The notes under the pieces were generated by a model. The model ran no database searches. It was not told the origin of the DNA and worked only from the letters and a program-made list of their open reading frames with translations. The position numbers were made by a program, and so were the translations under genes. Source: Agelas oroides (taxonomy: Eukaryota > Porifera > Demospongiae > Agelasida > Agelasidae). From it: a DNA stretch of 64,000 nt. The DNA is taken from the NCBI GenBank assembly GCA_949130485.1, contig OX422190.1, positions 247,001-311,000 on the forward strand, written 5' to 3'. Of this stretch, positions 1-9,795 are shown piece by piece. Position 1 is the first letter of the stretch, and the number at the start of each line of letters is the position of its first letter.

Positions 1-3000
1 TCTCCGTGGTTCGCAGTGGTTACCAGTATTTCTCAATGGTTACCAGCCATGCAGTGGTTCTCAATGGTTCTCAGTGCTTCTGAACAGTTCTCAATGATTA
101 TAGTATAGTTCTCAATGGTTACCAGTGGTTCTCAAAGGTAACCAGTTGCTCTCAATGATTCTCAGTTTTTCTCAACGATTACCCTTATCAATGGTGACCA
201 GTTGTTAAAATGCAGTGATTCTCAATGGTTCTCAGTGGTTACCATGCAGTAATTCTCAATGGTTAGCAGTGGTTCTCAGTGGTTCTCAGAGGTTACCAGA
301 TGTTCTCAATGGTTACCAGTGTGTATCAATGGTTCTAGGTTCACAATGGTTTTTGGTGGTTATTAATCACTACTGGTAGCTAGTTATCAATGCTTCTCAG
401 TAGTTGTCTATGGTTGTGAATGGTTACCAGTGGTTCTCAATGGTTCTCAATGGTTACCAGGTGTTCTCGATTGTTATCTGTGGTACTCAATGATTACCAG
501 TGGTTGTCAGTGGTTCGCAGTTGTTACCACTGGATCTCAATAGTTACTAGGTGTTCTCAATTGTTATCAGTGGTACAGTGATTCTCAATGGTTCTCAGTA
601 GATCTGAGTGGCTATCAGTGGTTCTCTGTGGTTCTTAGTTTTTCTCAATGGTTCTCAGTGGTTACCAGTGTTTCTCAATGGTTTCCAGTAGTTCTGAATG
701 GTGAGCAGGCAGTGGTTCTCTGTAGTTCTTACAAATAGCTGTTAGTGGTTACCAGTGGTTCTCAATGGGTACCATGTAGTGGTTCACAATGGTTACAAGT
801 TGTTCTAAATGTTTCTCCGTGGTTCTCAGATGTTCTCAGTGGTTCTCAGTTGTTTTCAATGGTTCTCTGTGGTACTCAGTTGTTTTGTATGGTTCTAAGT
901 AGCCTCGTACCCAGTCTTCCACCACAGATATCTGTTCTGCGATGATTGCTGTGGTGGAGGACTGGAAACAAAGTTAGTTCTAAGTGGTTCTCAGTGGTTC
1001 TCAATGTTTCTTGCTGATTCTCATTGATAATCATGCAGTGATTCTCTTTATGGTTATAGGTGGATCTCAATGGTTCTCTGTGGTTCTCAGTTGTTTTCAA
1101 TGGTTCTCTGTGGTACTCAGTTGTTTTGTATGGTTCTAAGTAGCCTCATACCCAGTCCTCCACCACAGATATCCGTTCTGCGACGATTGCTGTGGTGGAG
1201 GACTGGAAACAAAGTTAGTTCTAAGTGGTTCTCAGTGGTTCTCAATGTTTCTTGCTGATTCTCATTGATAATCATGCAGTGATTCTCTTTATGGTTATAG
1301 GTGGTTCTCAATGGTTCTCTGTGGTTCTCCGTTGTTTTCAATGTTTCTCTGTGGTACTCAGTTGTTTTGAATGGTTCTGTGTGGTACTCAGTTCGTTTGT
1401 ATGGTTCTAAGTAGCCTCGTACCCAGTCATCTACCACAGATATCCGTTCTGCGACGATTGCTGTGGTGGAGGACTGGAAACAAAGTTAGTTCTAAGTGGT
1501 TCTCAGTGGTTCTCAATGTTTCTTGCTGATTCTCATTGATTACCATGCAGTGATTCTCTTTATGGTTATAGGTGGTTCTCAATGGTTCTCTGTGGTTCTC
1601 CGTTGTTTTCAATGGTTCTCTGTGGTACTCAGTTGTTTTCAATGGTTCTAAGTAGCCTCGTACCCAGTCCTTCACCACAGCTATCCGTACTGGTTCTCAA
1701 TGGTTCTCACTGGTTCTCATTGATTATCATGCAGTGATGGTCTTTATGGTTTTAGGCAGTTATGAACGGTTCTCAGTGGTTCTCAATGGTTCTCTGTGGT
1801 TCTCAATTGTTTCTCTGTGGTTCTCAGTTGTTACAAGTAACTCTTATTGGTTACCAGTGGTTCTAAATTGTTACTATCTAGTTGTTCACAATGGTTTTCG
1901 GTGGTTCTCAATGGTTACCAGCAGTTCTCAATTGTTCTCAATGGTTCTTAGTACTTTTCGGTGGTTCTGAAAGGTTCTTGACGAATTCTCAGTGGTTCTC
2001 AACGGTTTTCAGTGGTTCCTAATTGTTGCAAGTGTTTTTCAAGTGTTCTTAGGGGTTCTCGCTGGTTCTCAATGATTCTCAGTGATTCTCAGTGGTTACC
2101 ATGCAGTGGTTCTCCTTTTTTTTCCAGTGGTTCTCAGTGGTTATTAGTGGTTGTTAGTGGTTCTCAGTAGTTACCAGTAGTTCTCAATGGTTAGTATGCA
2201 GTAGTTCTCAGTGGTTACCACTGAATCTCAATGGTTAGCATGCAGTAGTCCTCAGTGGTTACCACTGAATCTCAATGGTTACCACTGAATCTCAATCTGC
2301 TTTAAATATCAGTCCTTCTCAATGGTTACCATTGGTTCTCGTTGATTGCCAGTGATTCTCAATGGTTCAAGTGATTCCCAGTGTTTGTTGATGTTTCTTA
2401 GTTGTTACCACAGAATCGTAATGGTTATTAGTGGTTTTCCATGGTTCTCAGTGCTTTAAATATCAGTCCTTTTCAATGGTTACAAGTGGTTCTCAATGGT
2501 TGTCAGTAGTTCTCAATGGTTAGCTTGCAGTGGTTCTCAGTGGTTGTCATTGGTTCTCAATGGTTTTCAGTGGCTCTGAACTGCTCTCAATCATTCTAAA
2601 TGGTTCTCCATGCTTCTTGATCACTGCTGAAGGTTCTCAATGGTTCTCAGTAGTTCTCAGTTCTTACCAGTGGTTCTCAATGGTTACCATTAGTTCACAA
2701 TAGTTCTCAGTACTTACCAGTGGTTCTCAATGATTCGCAATGGTTATTAGTGGTTTTCAATGGTTCTCGGTGGTTCTCCATGGTTCTTGATCACTGCTGA
2801 AGGTTCTCAATGGTTCACAGTAGTTCTCAGTTCTTACCAGTGGTTCTCAATGGTACTAGTGGTTCTCAAAGGTTACAATTTTGTGGTTCTCAACGGTTCT
2901 AAATTACCATTAGTTCTCAATAGTTCTCAGTACTTACCAGTGGTTCTCAATGATTCTCAATGGTTATTAGTGGTTTTCAATGGTTCTCAGTGGTTCTGCA

Positions 3001-4095
3001 TGGTTCTAGATTAATGCCGGATGTTTTCAATGGTTCACAGTAGTTCTGAGTTCTTACCAGTGGTTGTCAGTTGTACCAGCTGTTATTAATGGTTACAATG
3101 CAGTGGTTCTCAATGGTTCTCAATGTTTACAAGTAGTTCTCAATGGTTTTCAGTGCTAACCCGTGGTTCTCAATGGTTTCCAGTGGTGCTGGATGGTAGT
3201 TCTTTGCAATGCTTATTAGTGGTTCTCAATGGTTCTCGGTGCTTTTCAATGGTTACCTGTCCAGTGGTTCTCATTAGTTCTCAATGGTTAGCATAACTTG
3301 GTTCTTAGTGGTTCTCAATGGTTACAATGCTGTGGTTCTCAGTGGTTGCAATGCAGTGGTTCTCACTGGTTCTCAATGGTTACCGGAAGATCTCAAAGGT
3401 TCTCGGTGGTTATCAGTGGTTCTCAATGGTTTCCAGTGATTCTGAATAGTTATGAGTTGTTCTCAATGTGTAGCATACGGTGGTTGTCGGTGGTTCTCAA
3501 TGGTTCTCAATGTTTCACAGTAGTTCTGAACGTTTACCAATGATTCTGTCCAGTTCTCAGTGGTTCTCAATAACTGCTAGTAGTTCTCAATGGTTTGCAG
3601 TAGTTCTCAGTTGTTGCCAATGGTACTTAATGATTCTCAATTGTTTTAAGTGATTACCAGTGGTTCTCAACTGTTCTCGATGGTTCTCAGTGGTTCTCAG
3701 TTGTTCTAAACAGCTGTCAATGGTCTTCAATGGTTCTCAATGTTTACCAGTGGTTTTCTGTGATTCTCAGTGGTTCGTAGTTGTTCTCAATCGTTCTCAG
3801 TCGTTACCATGCCGTGATTCTCAATGACTACCAGTGGTTCTGAATGGTTCTCAGAGGTTACCAGTATTTCTCAATGCTTACCAGTGGTTTTCAATAGTAC
3901 AATGTTTCTCAGTGGTTCTGTATGGTTCTTGATCACTGCTGGTGGTTCTCAATGTTTTCCAGTAGTTCTCAGTTGGTACCAGTGTTTCTCAATGATTACC
4001 AGTGGTTCTCAATGGTTTCCAGTCGCTCTCAGTGGCTCTCAGTGGTTCTTAGTGGTTCTTAGTGGTTCTCATTGGTTGCCAGTGGTTCTCAATGG
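1..4095 (+). repeat. 10-bp satellite array, + polarity
   Basis: The array is continuous degenerate tandem copies of a 10-bp unit, mainly TGGTTCTCAA, TGGTTACCAG and TGGTTCTCAG, with occasional ATGCAG-containing units. Ten is not a multiple of three, so the + strand consensus reads in all frames as the stop-free decapeptide WFSMVLNGSQ. This explains the many short open frames, which I do not regard as genes. The block recurs almost unchanged at 59298-63544, and in part at 54.19-55.55 kb. Confidence 0.97.
900..1700 (+). repeat. 241-bp higher-order repeat, four copies
   Basis: Units begin at about 900, 1141, 1412 and 1652, with spacings of 241, 271 and 240. The third unit carries about 30 extra bp of satellite. 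Each unit pairs a hairpin segment of about 78 bp (TAGCCTCGTACCCAG ... CTGGAAACAAAGTTAG, with inner arms CCACCACAG / CTGTGGTGG) with about 163 bp of 10-bp satellite. The fourth hairpin is cut off after its left arm. The matching block near 60.2 kb has five units. Confidence 0.93.
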
Positions 4096-4906
4096 GTTGT
4101 TATTTCCTCAGCATATTGAGTGGTGGGGTCTCTGTCCAGTAGGAGGTAGTGCTCTTCTCTCATCAGCTGTCTCATGGCTTCGGCAACATAGTCATCATGC
4201 CTCATGACTACTGTCGCTGAGCCTTTGTCTGCATGTTTTATGACGATTTCTCCAGTCGGACTCGATTTCTCAGTGACTTCAGAGTTACAATCTCCTCCCT
4301 TGTGAGGTTGTCTTTATTCTTTTCTGGTGGAGGGGCTCTTTCATGCACGCTTTCATTCCATGCTTGGATGTATGACTCCAGTGCTGGTTCCCGGTTCTTG
4401 GGTGGGGTCCAACGCTTCCTTCTCCTTGTGAATGGGTTTGGCTGGTATTCCTCTCCATCTGATTCTTCACTGTCATAGAAAACCTCCTTCAGGCGTAGGT
4501 GTCTGTAGAAGTCCTCCAAGACATTTTGTAGCTGGAAAGTGTTGAGCTGTGGTGGGGTGGGGCAGAATGACGAGAGAACGGTGACTTCTGCTGGGGAGAG
4601 TTGAATCTCAGAGAGGTTCACCACGGTGTGGGGATCGGTGAAAACAGTGGGGGTGGGGCTAGCGGTGTGCATGGGTTTTCTCCGTTTTCTCCGTTTTCGG
4701 CATACGTGTTGACGTGTTCGGAAGCGGTAATCGAGTTTCCTCTGTTTGCGTTCTCCGAGTTTCATCCTCATACAAGTCATCAACTGTGTGATAGCTGCCT
4801 TGGCTTTGGGGAAGTCTGATCGTTTGCGTAGTTTCTGTTTGAGCTCTTCAATTTGTTTCGCTAGGATGTCCGTTCTGGAACGACGGAACCATTTGAGAAC
4901 GCCCAT
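4096..4906 (-). pseudogene. PLE N-terminal domain and start of RT (frameshifted)
   Basis: The first 222 codons (4906 down to 4238) are open. They start MGVLKWFRRSR, followed by a Lys/Arg-rich stretch (about residues 20-80) and then LSPAEVTVLSSFCPTP and RWTPPKNREPALESYIQA, motifs I recognise from the region before the reverse transcriptase of Penelope-like elements. At about 4250 the frame shifts. In the next frame the PLE RT opening IVIKHADKGSATVVM and a further stretch of about 35 residues are readable down to the satellite junction at 4096. RT catalytic motifs are absent, so the product cannot be active. ATG at 4906 is the first in-frame start. Assignment to PLE rests on remembered motifs, not a search. 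Confidence 0.82.
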
Positions 4907-4954
4907 GAGTAACGATGAGGTGTGTCGCAGGATGTTGTTCCATTCATTCTAATT

Positions 4955-5112
4955 GGGGCGAGCCTGAGCGAGCCCCGCATTAACGTGGTGAACGCGAGCG
5001 CTGTCTGTCTGTATGTATGTATGTATGTATGTATTCGTACGTTGTACTGTAAATACATTTGTAATTGTTGAATAACTAGATGAATGCAGGGCATTGTGGG
5101 GCGAGCCTGAGC
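4955..5112. repeat. Direct repeat GGGGCGAGCCTGAGC in the PLE 5' region
   Basis: GGGGCGAGCCTGAGC occurs at 4955 and again at 5098, 143 bp apart. The first copy continues into GAGCCCC, giving a GGGGC...GCCCC stem potential. The pair is kept in the second PLE copy (about 56413 and 56570). It may be part of the PLE 5' or pLTR-like region, which is inference. Confidence 0.6.
5001..5034 (+). repeat. (CTGT)n(GTAT)n microsatellite
   Basis: A short CTGT run is followed by about six GTAT units. The counterpart at 56459-56505 is longer, so the tract has changed length since duplication. Confidence 0.9.
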
Positions 5113-5205
5113 AAGCAGTATGCCAAGTCAAGTCTTGCCTCCTGTTGACCTCTATTGACTCTAAACACACTGCAATGCTTGTCATGTGTACTGCTTCATA
5201 CACAA

Positions 5206-5986
5206 TTTTTAGTGGTTTGTAGTTGTTATCAGTAATTCTCAGTGGTTCTCAGTGGTTGCTTGTGTTTCACATTGTTTACCAGTGGTTCTCAATGGTTACC
5301 ATGTAGTGGTTTACATATGGTTACAAGTGGTCCTAAATGGTTCTATCTGGTTATCAGATGTTCTCAGTGGTACTCAGTTGTTTTGAATGGTTCTAAGTAG
5401 CCCCCGTACCCACTCCTCCACCACAGCTATCTGTACTGCTATGATAGCTGTGGTGGAGGACTGGGAACGAAGCTAGTTCTAAGTGGTTCTCAGTGGATCT
5501 GATTGCTTCTCACTGGTTACAATGCAGTGGTTGTCAATGGTTCTCAATGGTTACCAGTAGTTCTCAATGGTTATCGATGCTTTTCAGTGGTTCTCAATGG
5601 TTCACAGTAGTTCTCTGTTCCTTACAGTGGTTCTCGATGATACCAGTTGTTCTCAATAGTTACAATGCAGTGGTTCTCATTGGCTATCCATGGATACCAG
5701 TAGTTCTCAGTGGTTCTCAATGGTTACCAGTAGTTCTCAATGGTTCTCAGGGCTTACCAGTGGTTCAGTGGTGAATTACTTGTGGTTCTCCGTGGTTGTC
5801 CTGTAGTAGTTCACAATGTTTTTTGGTGGTTCTCAATAACTACTATAGTATTACTCAATGGTTTTAAGCACTCAATGGTTCCCAATGGTTCCCGGTGGTT
5901 CTCAATGGTTACCAGTAGTTCTCGGTGGTTTTCAATGGTTGTCAGCCAGTTCTCAGTGGTTACCAGTGTTTCTCAATGGTTACCAG
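5206..5986 (+). repeat. 10-bp satellite, + polarity
   Basis: Satellite resumes after the PLE and ends at the TA where the 5987 insertion begins. It is a near copy of 56940-57610. Confidence 0.95.
5398..5476. mobile_element. Hairpin MITE-like element (TAGCC...AGCTAG)
   Basis: This is a 79-bp near-palindrome. The outer arms are TAGCCCCCGTACCCACTCC and GGACTGGGAACGAAGCTAG. The inner arms are CCACCACAGCTATC and GATAGCTGTGGTGG, with a loop around TGTACTGCTAT. It sits within the 10-bp satellite and is the best preserved member of the hairpin type in the 241-bp repeat. It has no coding capacity. Confidence 0.75.
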
Positions 5987-6303
5987 TAGAGTAAGTCATT
6001 GAATATCGGACGCCATGGATACTCACACCCTTGCCACATGCGGTACACCGTTTCCTACGTGCACCAACGCTACTTTGGTTCAAGAAACTCCGGAACAGTG
6101 GGTGTGGAACTTTGCTGTCTTTCCGTCTGTACGCTACGAGGAAGCAAAATAAATTTTCGGATGCATGCATATTCGGACGAGAGCATCTACTCACAAACCA
6201 AGTTACCGCTATCGACCGTGAAAGGTCCGACACACGGTTGTCGTGTAGTCACGCTTTAGAGCGGCGGTCTAATTCCCAGATCGAGACTACTGAACAACCA
6301 CAA

Positions 6304-6315
6304 CGCGCATGCGCA
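6304..6315. promoter_or_regulatory. NRF1-type palindrome CGCGCATGCGCA
   Basis: The site matches the NRF1 consensus YGCGCAYGCGCR and lies in a locally CpG-rich stretch (about 6290-6370). A donor-like AAG|GTGAGC follows at about 6396-6404. The only frame between them is short (MASSRASLDETC, then stop), so a promoter with a non-coding first exon is possible but unproven. Confidence 0.35.
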
Positions 6316-6567
6316 CATCGAAACACGTGTGCATGGCGAGTTCCCGCGCTTCCCTCGACGAGACTTGCTGATCGCCAGAACTGGTGTTGAAAACAAGGTG
6401 AGCTGCTTAATGGAAGGTCTATAAGTACGTTCCGTTGATGTTGTACTGTTTAGGTCTTATATACACACACTTGTACGTAGGCTATGTATTTGTGTTTGCA
6501 TGGTTGTTTGTTCTCTGGTTATTTTAACCCACGTGATTAACCATGTGAATGCTCCAACTCTGGTCAG

Positions 6568-7434
6568 AATAAGCCAGTTTCATGTAAGTACTAAGGTATG
6601 CAATAATTGCAATAATATATCCGTAGTCCAATCCCGACGCCATTTTGTGCCCTTAGGTATGGCCATATATGGGATTTCCCGGGTTTTTTGATCGCATCTA
6701 ACTTCCGCATTCTACGGTGTAATCCATTGTAGCACATATTGTAAGAGAACTGAGTCTTCGTACTATTGAACAGTGTAAAAACGAAGGCAATTGGACAAAA
6801 GATGAGGGAGCTACGTGGTAAAGAATATGGACGGTATTTGACAAGAAAACTAGCAACTTCTTCGTTTTCTCAAGCTAGGTAAGCCAAGCAAGGTCCAGCA
6901 AAAGTGTTGGCTAAACGTTTTGTGCGTGGGGCTCAAGTTGAAAGTGGCATGGTGAGTCACATTGCTTAAAAGCTAACTTGACCAACGCTAAAATGATAGC
7001 AAACCTCAGTGCGGGCGTTTGTGACTATTCGCGTCACTTTCGTCTCCTAGCCATACACGCACATCCACAACAACTGGTTTTTAAGCCCTTCTCGGCCTTA
7101 CCTAGCTTGAAAAACGAAGAGAGCAGTAGAAGTTGCTAGTTTTCTTGTCCTGTACCTTCTGGGTTCGCGACAGAATAGCTCGCTCATCTTTTGTGCGTTC
7201 ACTTTGGTTTTTACACCGTTGACTAGTACGAAGACTCGATTTTCTTACAGTATAAGTTACAAATGGTTACCTGGTAGAACGCGGAAGTTACATGCGATCA
7301 AAGAAACAGGAAAATCCTATATATGGCCATACTTAAGGGCCACAAAATGGCGCCTGGAAAGCCACCGGATGTGACGTCACATACTCATCCCACGTTCCTT
7401 ACATAGTTTAGCTTACGTGAAACTGGCTTATTTC
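6568..7434. mobile_element. Foldback element with long imperfect inverted arms
   Basis: The left end GAATAAGCCAGTTTCATGTA pairs with ACGTGAAACTGGCTTATTTC at 7415-7434. Inward arms match over several hundred bp with gaps. Examples are the TATGGCCATATA segments at about 6658 and 7320, the GATCGCAT...CTTCCGC segments at about 6691 and 7286, the ACGAAGACT / AGTCTTCGT segments, and the GCTAGGTAAG / CTTACCTAGC segments near 6874 and 7101. The apex is about 6900-7080. No transposase frame is visible. Confidence 0.7.
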
Positions 7435-7466
7435 AGACATAGGCATGATTAAAAACTGCTTGACGT

Positions 7467-7665
7467 TAGCCTCATTCCCAGCCCCCCATTATCTTTCACT
7501 TGCAGTAGAAAAACAGGAGAGCCTGGTATCTTTCATGACATGAAGCACGACATAATCAGAGGGGGAATGGTGAAAAATTTCGAAAACAAATGGGCAATGT
7601 TTAGGATGCGGAAGTGCTACCAGGCCCCTTTCCCGATTTTCGGACGGGGCCTGGGAACGAGGCTA
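7467..7665. mobile_element. MITE with TAGCCTCATTCCCAGCC / GGCCTGGGAACGAGGCTA ends
   Basis: About 199 bp bounded by 17-18-bp inverted ends of the same family as the hairpins at 17513 and 18708, but with a non-palindromic interior of about 160 bp. The interior has no open frame. Confidence 0.75.
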
Positions 7666-7697
7666 AATGTCACTCATATGGGAAATGATACCAGGTA

Positions 7698-8064
7698 GAG
7701 TAAGTTAGCAATCATCAGACGACAGGTATATTCGGACGCTCAAACGCGGAGGGAAAACTGCGTAAACATTCAGCGATACCACAAGACTGTAGCTGAGATA
7801 TTGCACGATATCGTTTGAACTCACCTATTTATGCTGCACATAAATCAACCAGCGTAGTTTATATCTCCGAATATTGATGTTTTTCGGACGGCCATTTTAT
7901 CGCTTCTAGCGGCAACAGGAAATAATGCGCGGGCGTCATTTTTGGTACACCAGGTACCACGTACCTCAGCTACAGTCTTGTGGTATCGCCGAATGTTTGC
8001 ACAGTTTTCCCTCCGTGTTTGAGTGTCCGAATATACCTGTCATCCGATGATTGCTAACTTACTC
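7698..8064. mobile_element. MITE with TIRs over 100 bp, TA-flanked
   Basis: Arms begin GAGTAAGTTAGCAATCATC and continue through ATTCGGAC(A/G)CTCAAAC, the GGAGGGAAAACTG segment and CCACAAGACTGTAGCTGAG, about 110 bp with few mismatches. TA lies immediately outside both ends (7696-7697, 8065-8066). The spacer of about 140 bp has no coding capacity. This fits a Tc1/mariner-type MITE, and its right end is also the candidate right end of the 5987 composite. Confidence 0.8.
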
Positions 8065-8069
8065 TACAT

Positions 8070-9136
8070 GTATTTTCCCGCTTTTTCATACTGTAAGCGA
8101 CAGAAGACTGGTTTTAAAGGAAACTGTTCTGTGGGCAGAGAAATGGTTTCTGACCATTATTCTCTTGCACTGGCTAAATCTGTGCTACAATTTGGTGCTT
8201 TCATAGGCACCATGAATATCTGAGGTAAGTGAACTTTGTGTTATACTTCATCGAAGGTTTATGCAAGCAGCTTTGCGTAGACGGTAACTAATGTGGTGCA
8301 CACCATGAGCTACACTGCTCACAGTGACATGGTGCCGTTCAGAGTGTTGATGCCGTCGGGCCTTGACCTCAAAGCTGCTGGTGGCTCCATTCAAGCTTTG
8401 AACTACAGTTTATCTAATTATTCGCTTTGAGAGTACCAAGTCACTGGTTAAATGTGGAAACATTCAAAACAGCGCCCACCCCCGTTTTTTAAGGACTTGT
8501 GTAAGGTACTCCACCCATTGACGCTCTTTTGCGAGACTACAGCCCTGTCTTTTCATATTTTTGACACTGCATAGTATGGTCTGCATGCAGGATATTTGTC
8601 TCTTGACTTAAGGCAGTGGGCAAGATACATGTAGATTTAGCATTAAGGTGGCATACTTTCAAGGTTGACAAACCTGGAATCCAAGCTGATAGACGTCTTT
8701 GTCTTGTTAAACTAGTAGCAAACAGTCAGTTTTGGGAGTCTTCATCCGTTCACTGTCCGTAAAATTGGGGATTTTCCCCATTTCCCATCGGCATTGGCAT
8801 CCAATAATCAGTTTATAATTAAGTTAGTTAAGATCTAGCCTGGCGGAACCCCTCATGTGGTGGTTGGAACTTTGAAGATAAGCTTAGATCGGAAAAAAAA
8901 AAAGGAGTTTAGTAGAGTGCTGTAGTGTCAGTAGCTGTGAGTAGTGTGAAGTGCCTGCTTGTGAAAGCAAGCTTGTGTCTAGAAGCAGCAGAAAGGCCAC
9001 AGTGGCCAAGACTGTACTCGTTGGGTAGGCCCAGGTCTTGCGATCGTATGCCAAGCCTAGTAGGTGACCGTGGCCTGGTGCTTCGAGTGCTGGGCTGGGC
9101 TTTAACTAGAATGTGCAATATATCGTTGGTACTATG
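8070..9136. other. Unidentified non-satellite sequence
   Basis: No convincing gene. Open frames are under 85 codons and show no family I recognise. A12-type runs occur near 8890. The piece 8645-8765 reappears inverted at 13718-13843, so at least part belongs to the mosaic of shuffled segments. The 8985-9110 stretch has a faint tRNA-like look but no convincing A and B boxes. Confidence 0.6.
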
Positions 9137-9510
9137 CTGGTAGTTTTTGGTTGTTTTCAATGGTTCTCAGTGGTTCTCAGTTCTGCATTGTAATCCAATT
9201 GAGGGCCGCTAATACCCATTGAGAAGCACTGGTAACAATCGAGAAATACTGGCAGTGATTGAGAACGACGGAAAACCACTGAGAACTATTGAGAACCGTT
9301 CAGAACTATTTCGAAGCATTGGGAACCATTTAGAAATATTGAGAACCACCGTATTGTAACCATTGAGAACCACTGCATGGTAACCATTGAGAACTACTGG
9401 TAACCATTGAGAAACACTGGTAACCACTGAGAAACACAGACATCCGTTGAGAACCACTGGTAACCATTGGTGATCATGGCATGTTAACCACTGAGAACCA
9501 TTGAGAACCA
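9137..9510. repeat. 10-bp satellite, + then - (switch about 9195)
   Basis: A short + stretch flips to TTGAGAACCA units at CTGCATTGTAATCCAATTGA. The minus part (9209-9510) is duplicated directly at 24780-25080 and in inverted orientation at 13345-13644. At 9511-9534 it abuts a 24-bp TE end (CTAAAAATCC then TGGCTACGGGCCTG). Confidence 0.93.
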
Positions 9511-9534
9511 CTAAAAATCCTGGCTACGGGCCTG

Positions 9535-9795
9535 TAACCACTTGTATTTTCACAGTGCAACATAATGTTATGACTTTTCCAATTTTGCGTTCCATTGCTG
9601 TTTATCAATATTCATTGAAATTGTTTTAATTTCTGTGTAACTGTACCGCAACAGTAATGTTACAACTAAACAATGTTAAGCATCCAATAAAGATGCAATA
9701 TGAAATCATATATCAACCTACATACAACCAGTGCAATATGAGATATATCGCAATCAAATGGTGATTTGCTGCTTTTTGTCTACCATGGTAAAACA
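9535..9795 (+). repeat. S module, + orientation (reference copy)
   Basis: This AT-rich segment of about 260 bp begins near CACAGTGCAACATAATGTTA and runs through TTCCATTGCTGTTTATCA, ATTGAAATTGTTTTAATTTC and ATGAAATCATATATCAACC. It ends at CTACCATGGTAAAACAATGG, where + satellite starts. It has no open frame. It is one of more than a dozen partial or full copies, in both orientations, nearly always embedded in satellite of the same polarity. Confidence 0.85.

Larger units (their letters stand above)
4096..5205 (-). mobile_element. Penelope-like element (PLE), truncated, copy 1
   Basis: This minus-strand retroelement segment interrupts the satellite. From its 5' side (high coordinates) it has an untranslated part with the GGGGCGAGCCTGAGC motif and a (GTAT)n run, then the N-terminal reading frame, then the first RT residues. 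It stops abruptly inside the RT, where satellite resumes (GAAATAACAACCCATTGAGA on the minus strand). The rest of the RT and any GIY-YIG endonuclease are missing. No hammerhead core (CTGATGA ... GAAA) was seen in the 5' part. The same segment with the same left breakpoint occurs at 55553 and 63545. Confidence 0.82.
5987..8066. mobile_element. Candidate TA-flanked composite TIR element
   Basis: The left end reads TA-GAGTAAGTCATTGAATATCGG. The right end, read inward on the minus strand, is TA-GAGTAAGTTAGCAATCATCGG. The paralogous site near 57605 lacks the insert and reads straight through ACCAGTAGTTATTTC, so the left junction is precise at TA. No transposase frame was found, and two or three smaller elements are nested inside. 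A TA target duplication fits Tc1/mariner-type mobility. The right flank does not resume satellite, so right-end integrity is uncertain. Confidence 0.5.

Noticed and set aside
876..1678. Minus-strand frames of 74-106 codons rich in TTENHREPLRTT
   Set aside because: These are antisense reading of the same satellite plus the hairpin in the 241-bp unit. They recur once per unit.
1..4095. CRISPR-like or repeat-spacer array
   Set aside because: The repeat is 10 bp, degenerate and contiguous, without unique spacers, and the sequence is eukaryotic.
4900..5205. Hammerhead ribozyme expected in PLE 5' regions
   Set aside because: No CTGATGA plus GAAA core was found on either strand in this stretch.
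1..5986. Telomeric repeat
   Set aside because: The unit is TGGTTCTCAA-like and polarity changes often. No TTAGGG-type units are present.
5973..6390. Overlapping frames of 86-119 codons on both strands
   Set aside because: They lie inside a TE-derived segment, share no recognisable domain, and mutually overlap in several frames.
8985..9110. tRNA-derived SINE
   Set aside because: Some tRNA-like words occur but A and B boxes are poor, and the A-run at about 8890 is on the wrong side for a + strand SINE.
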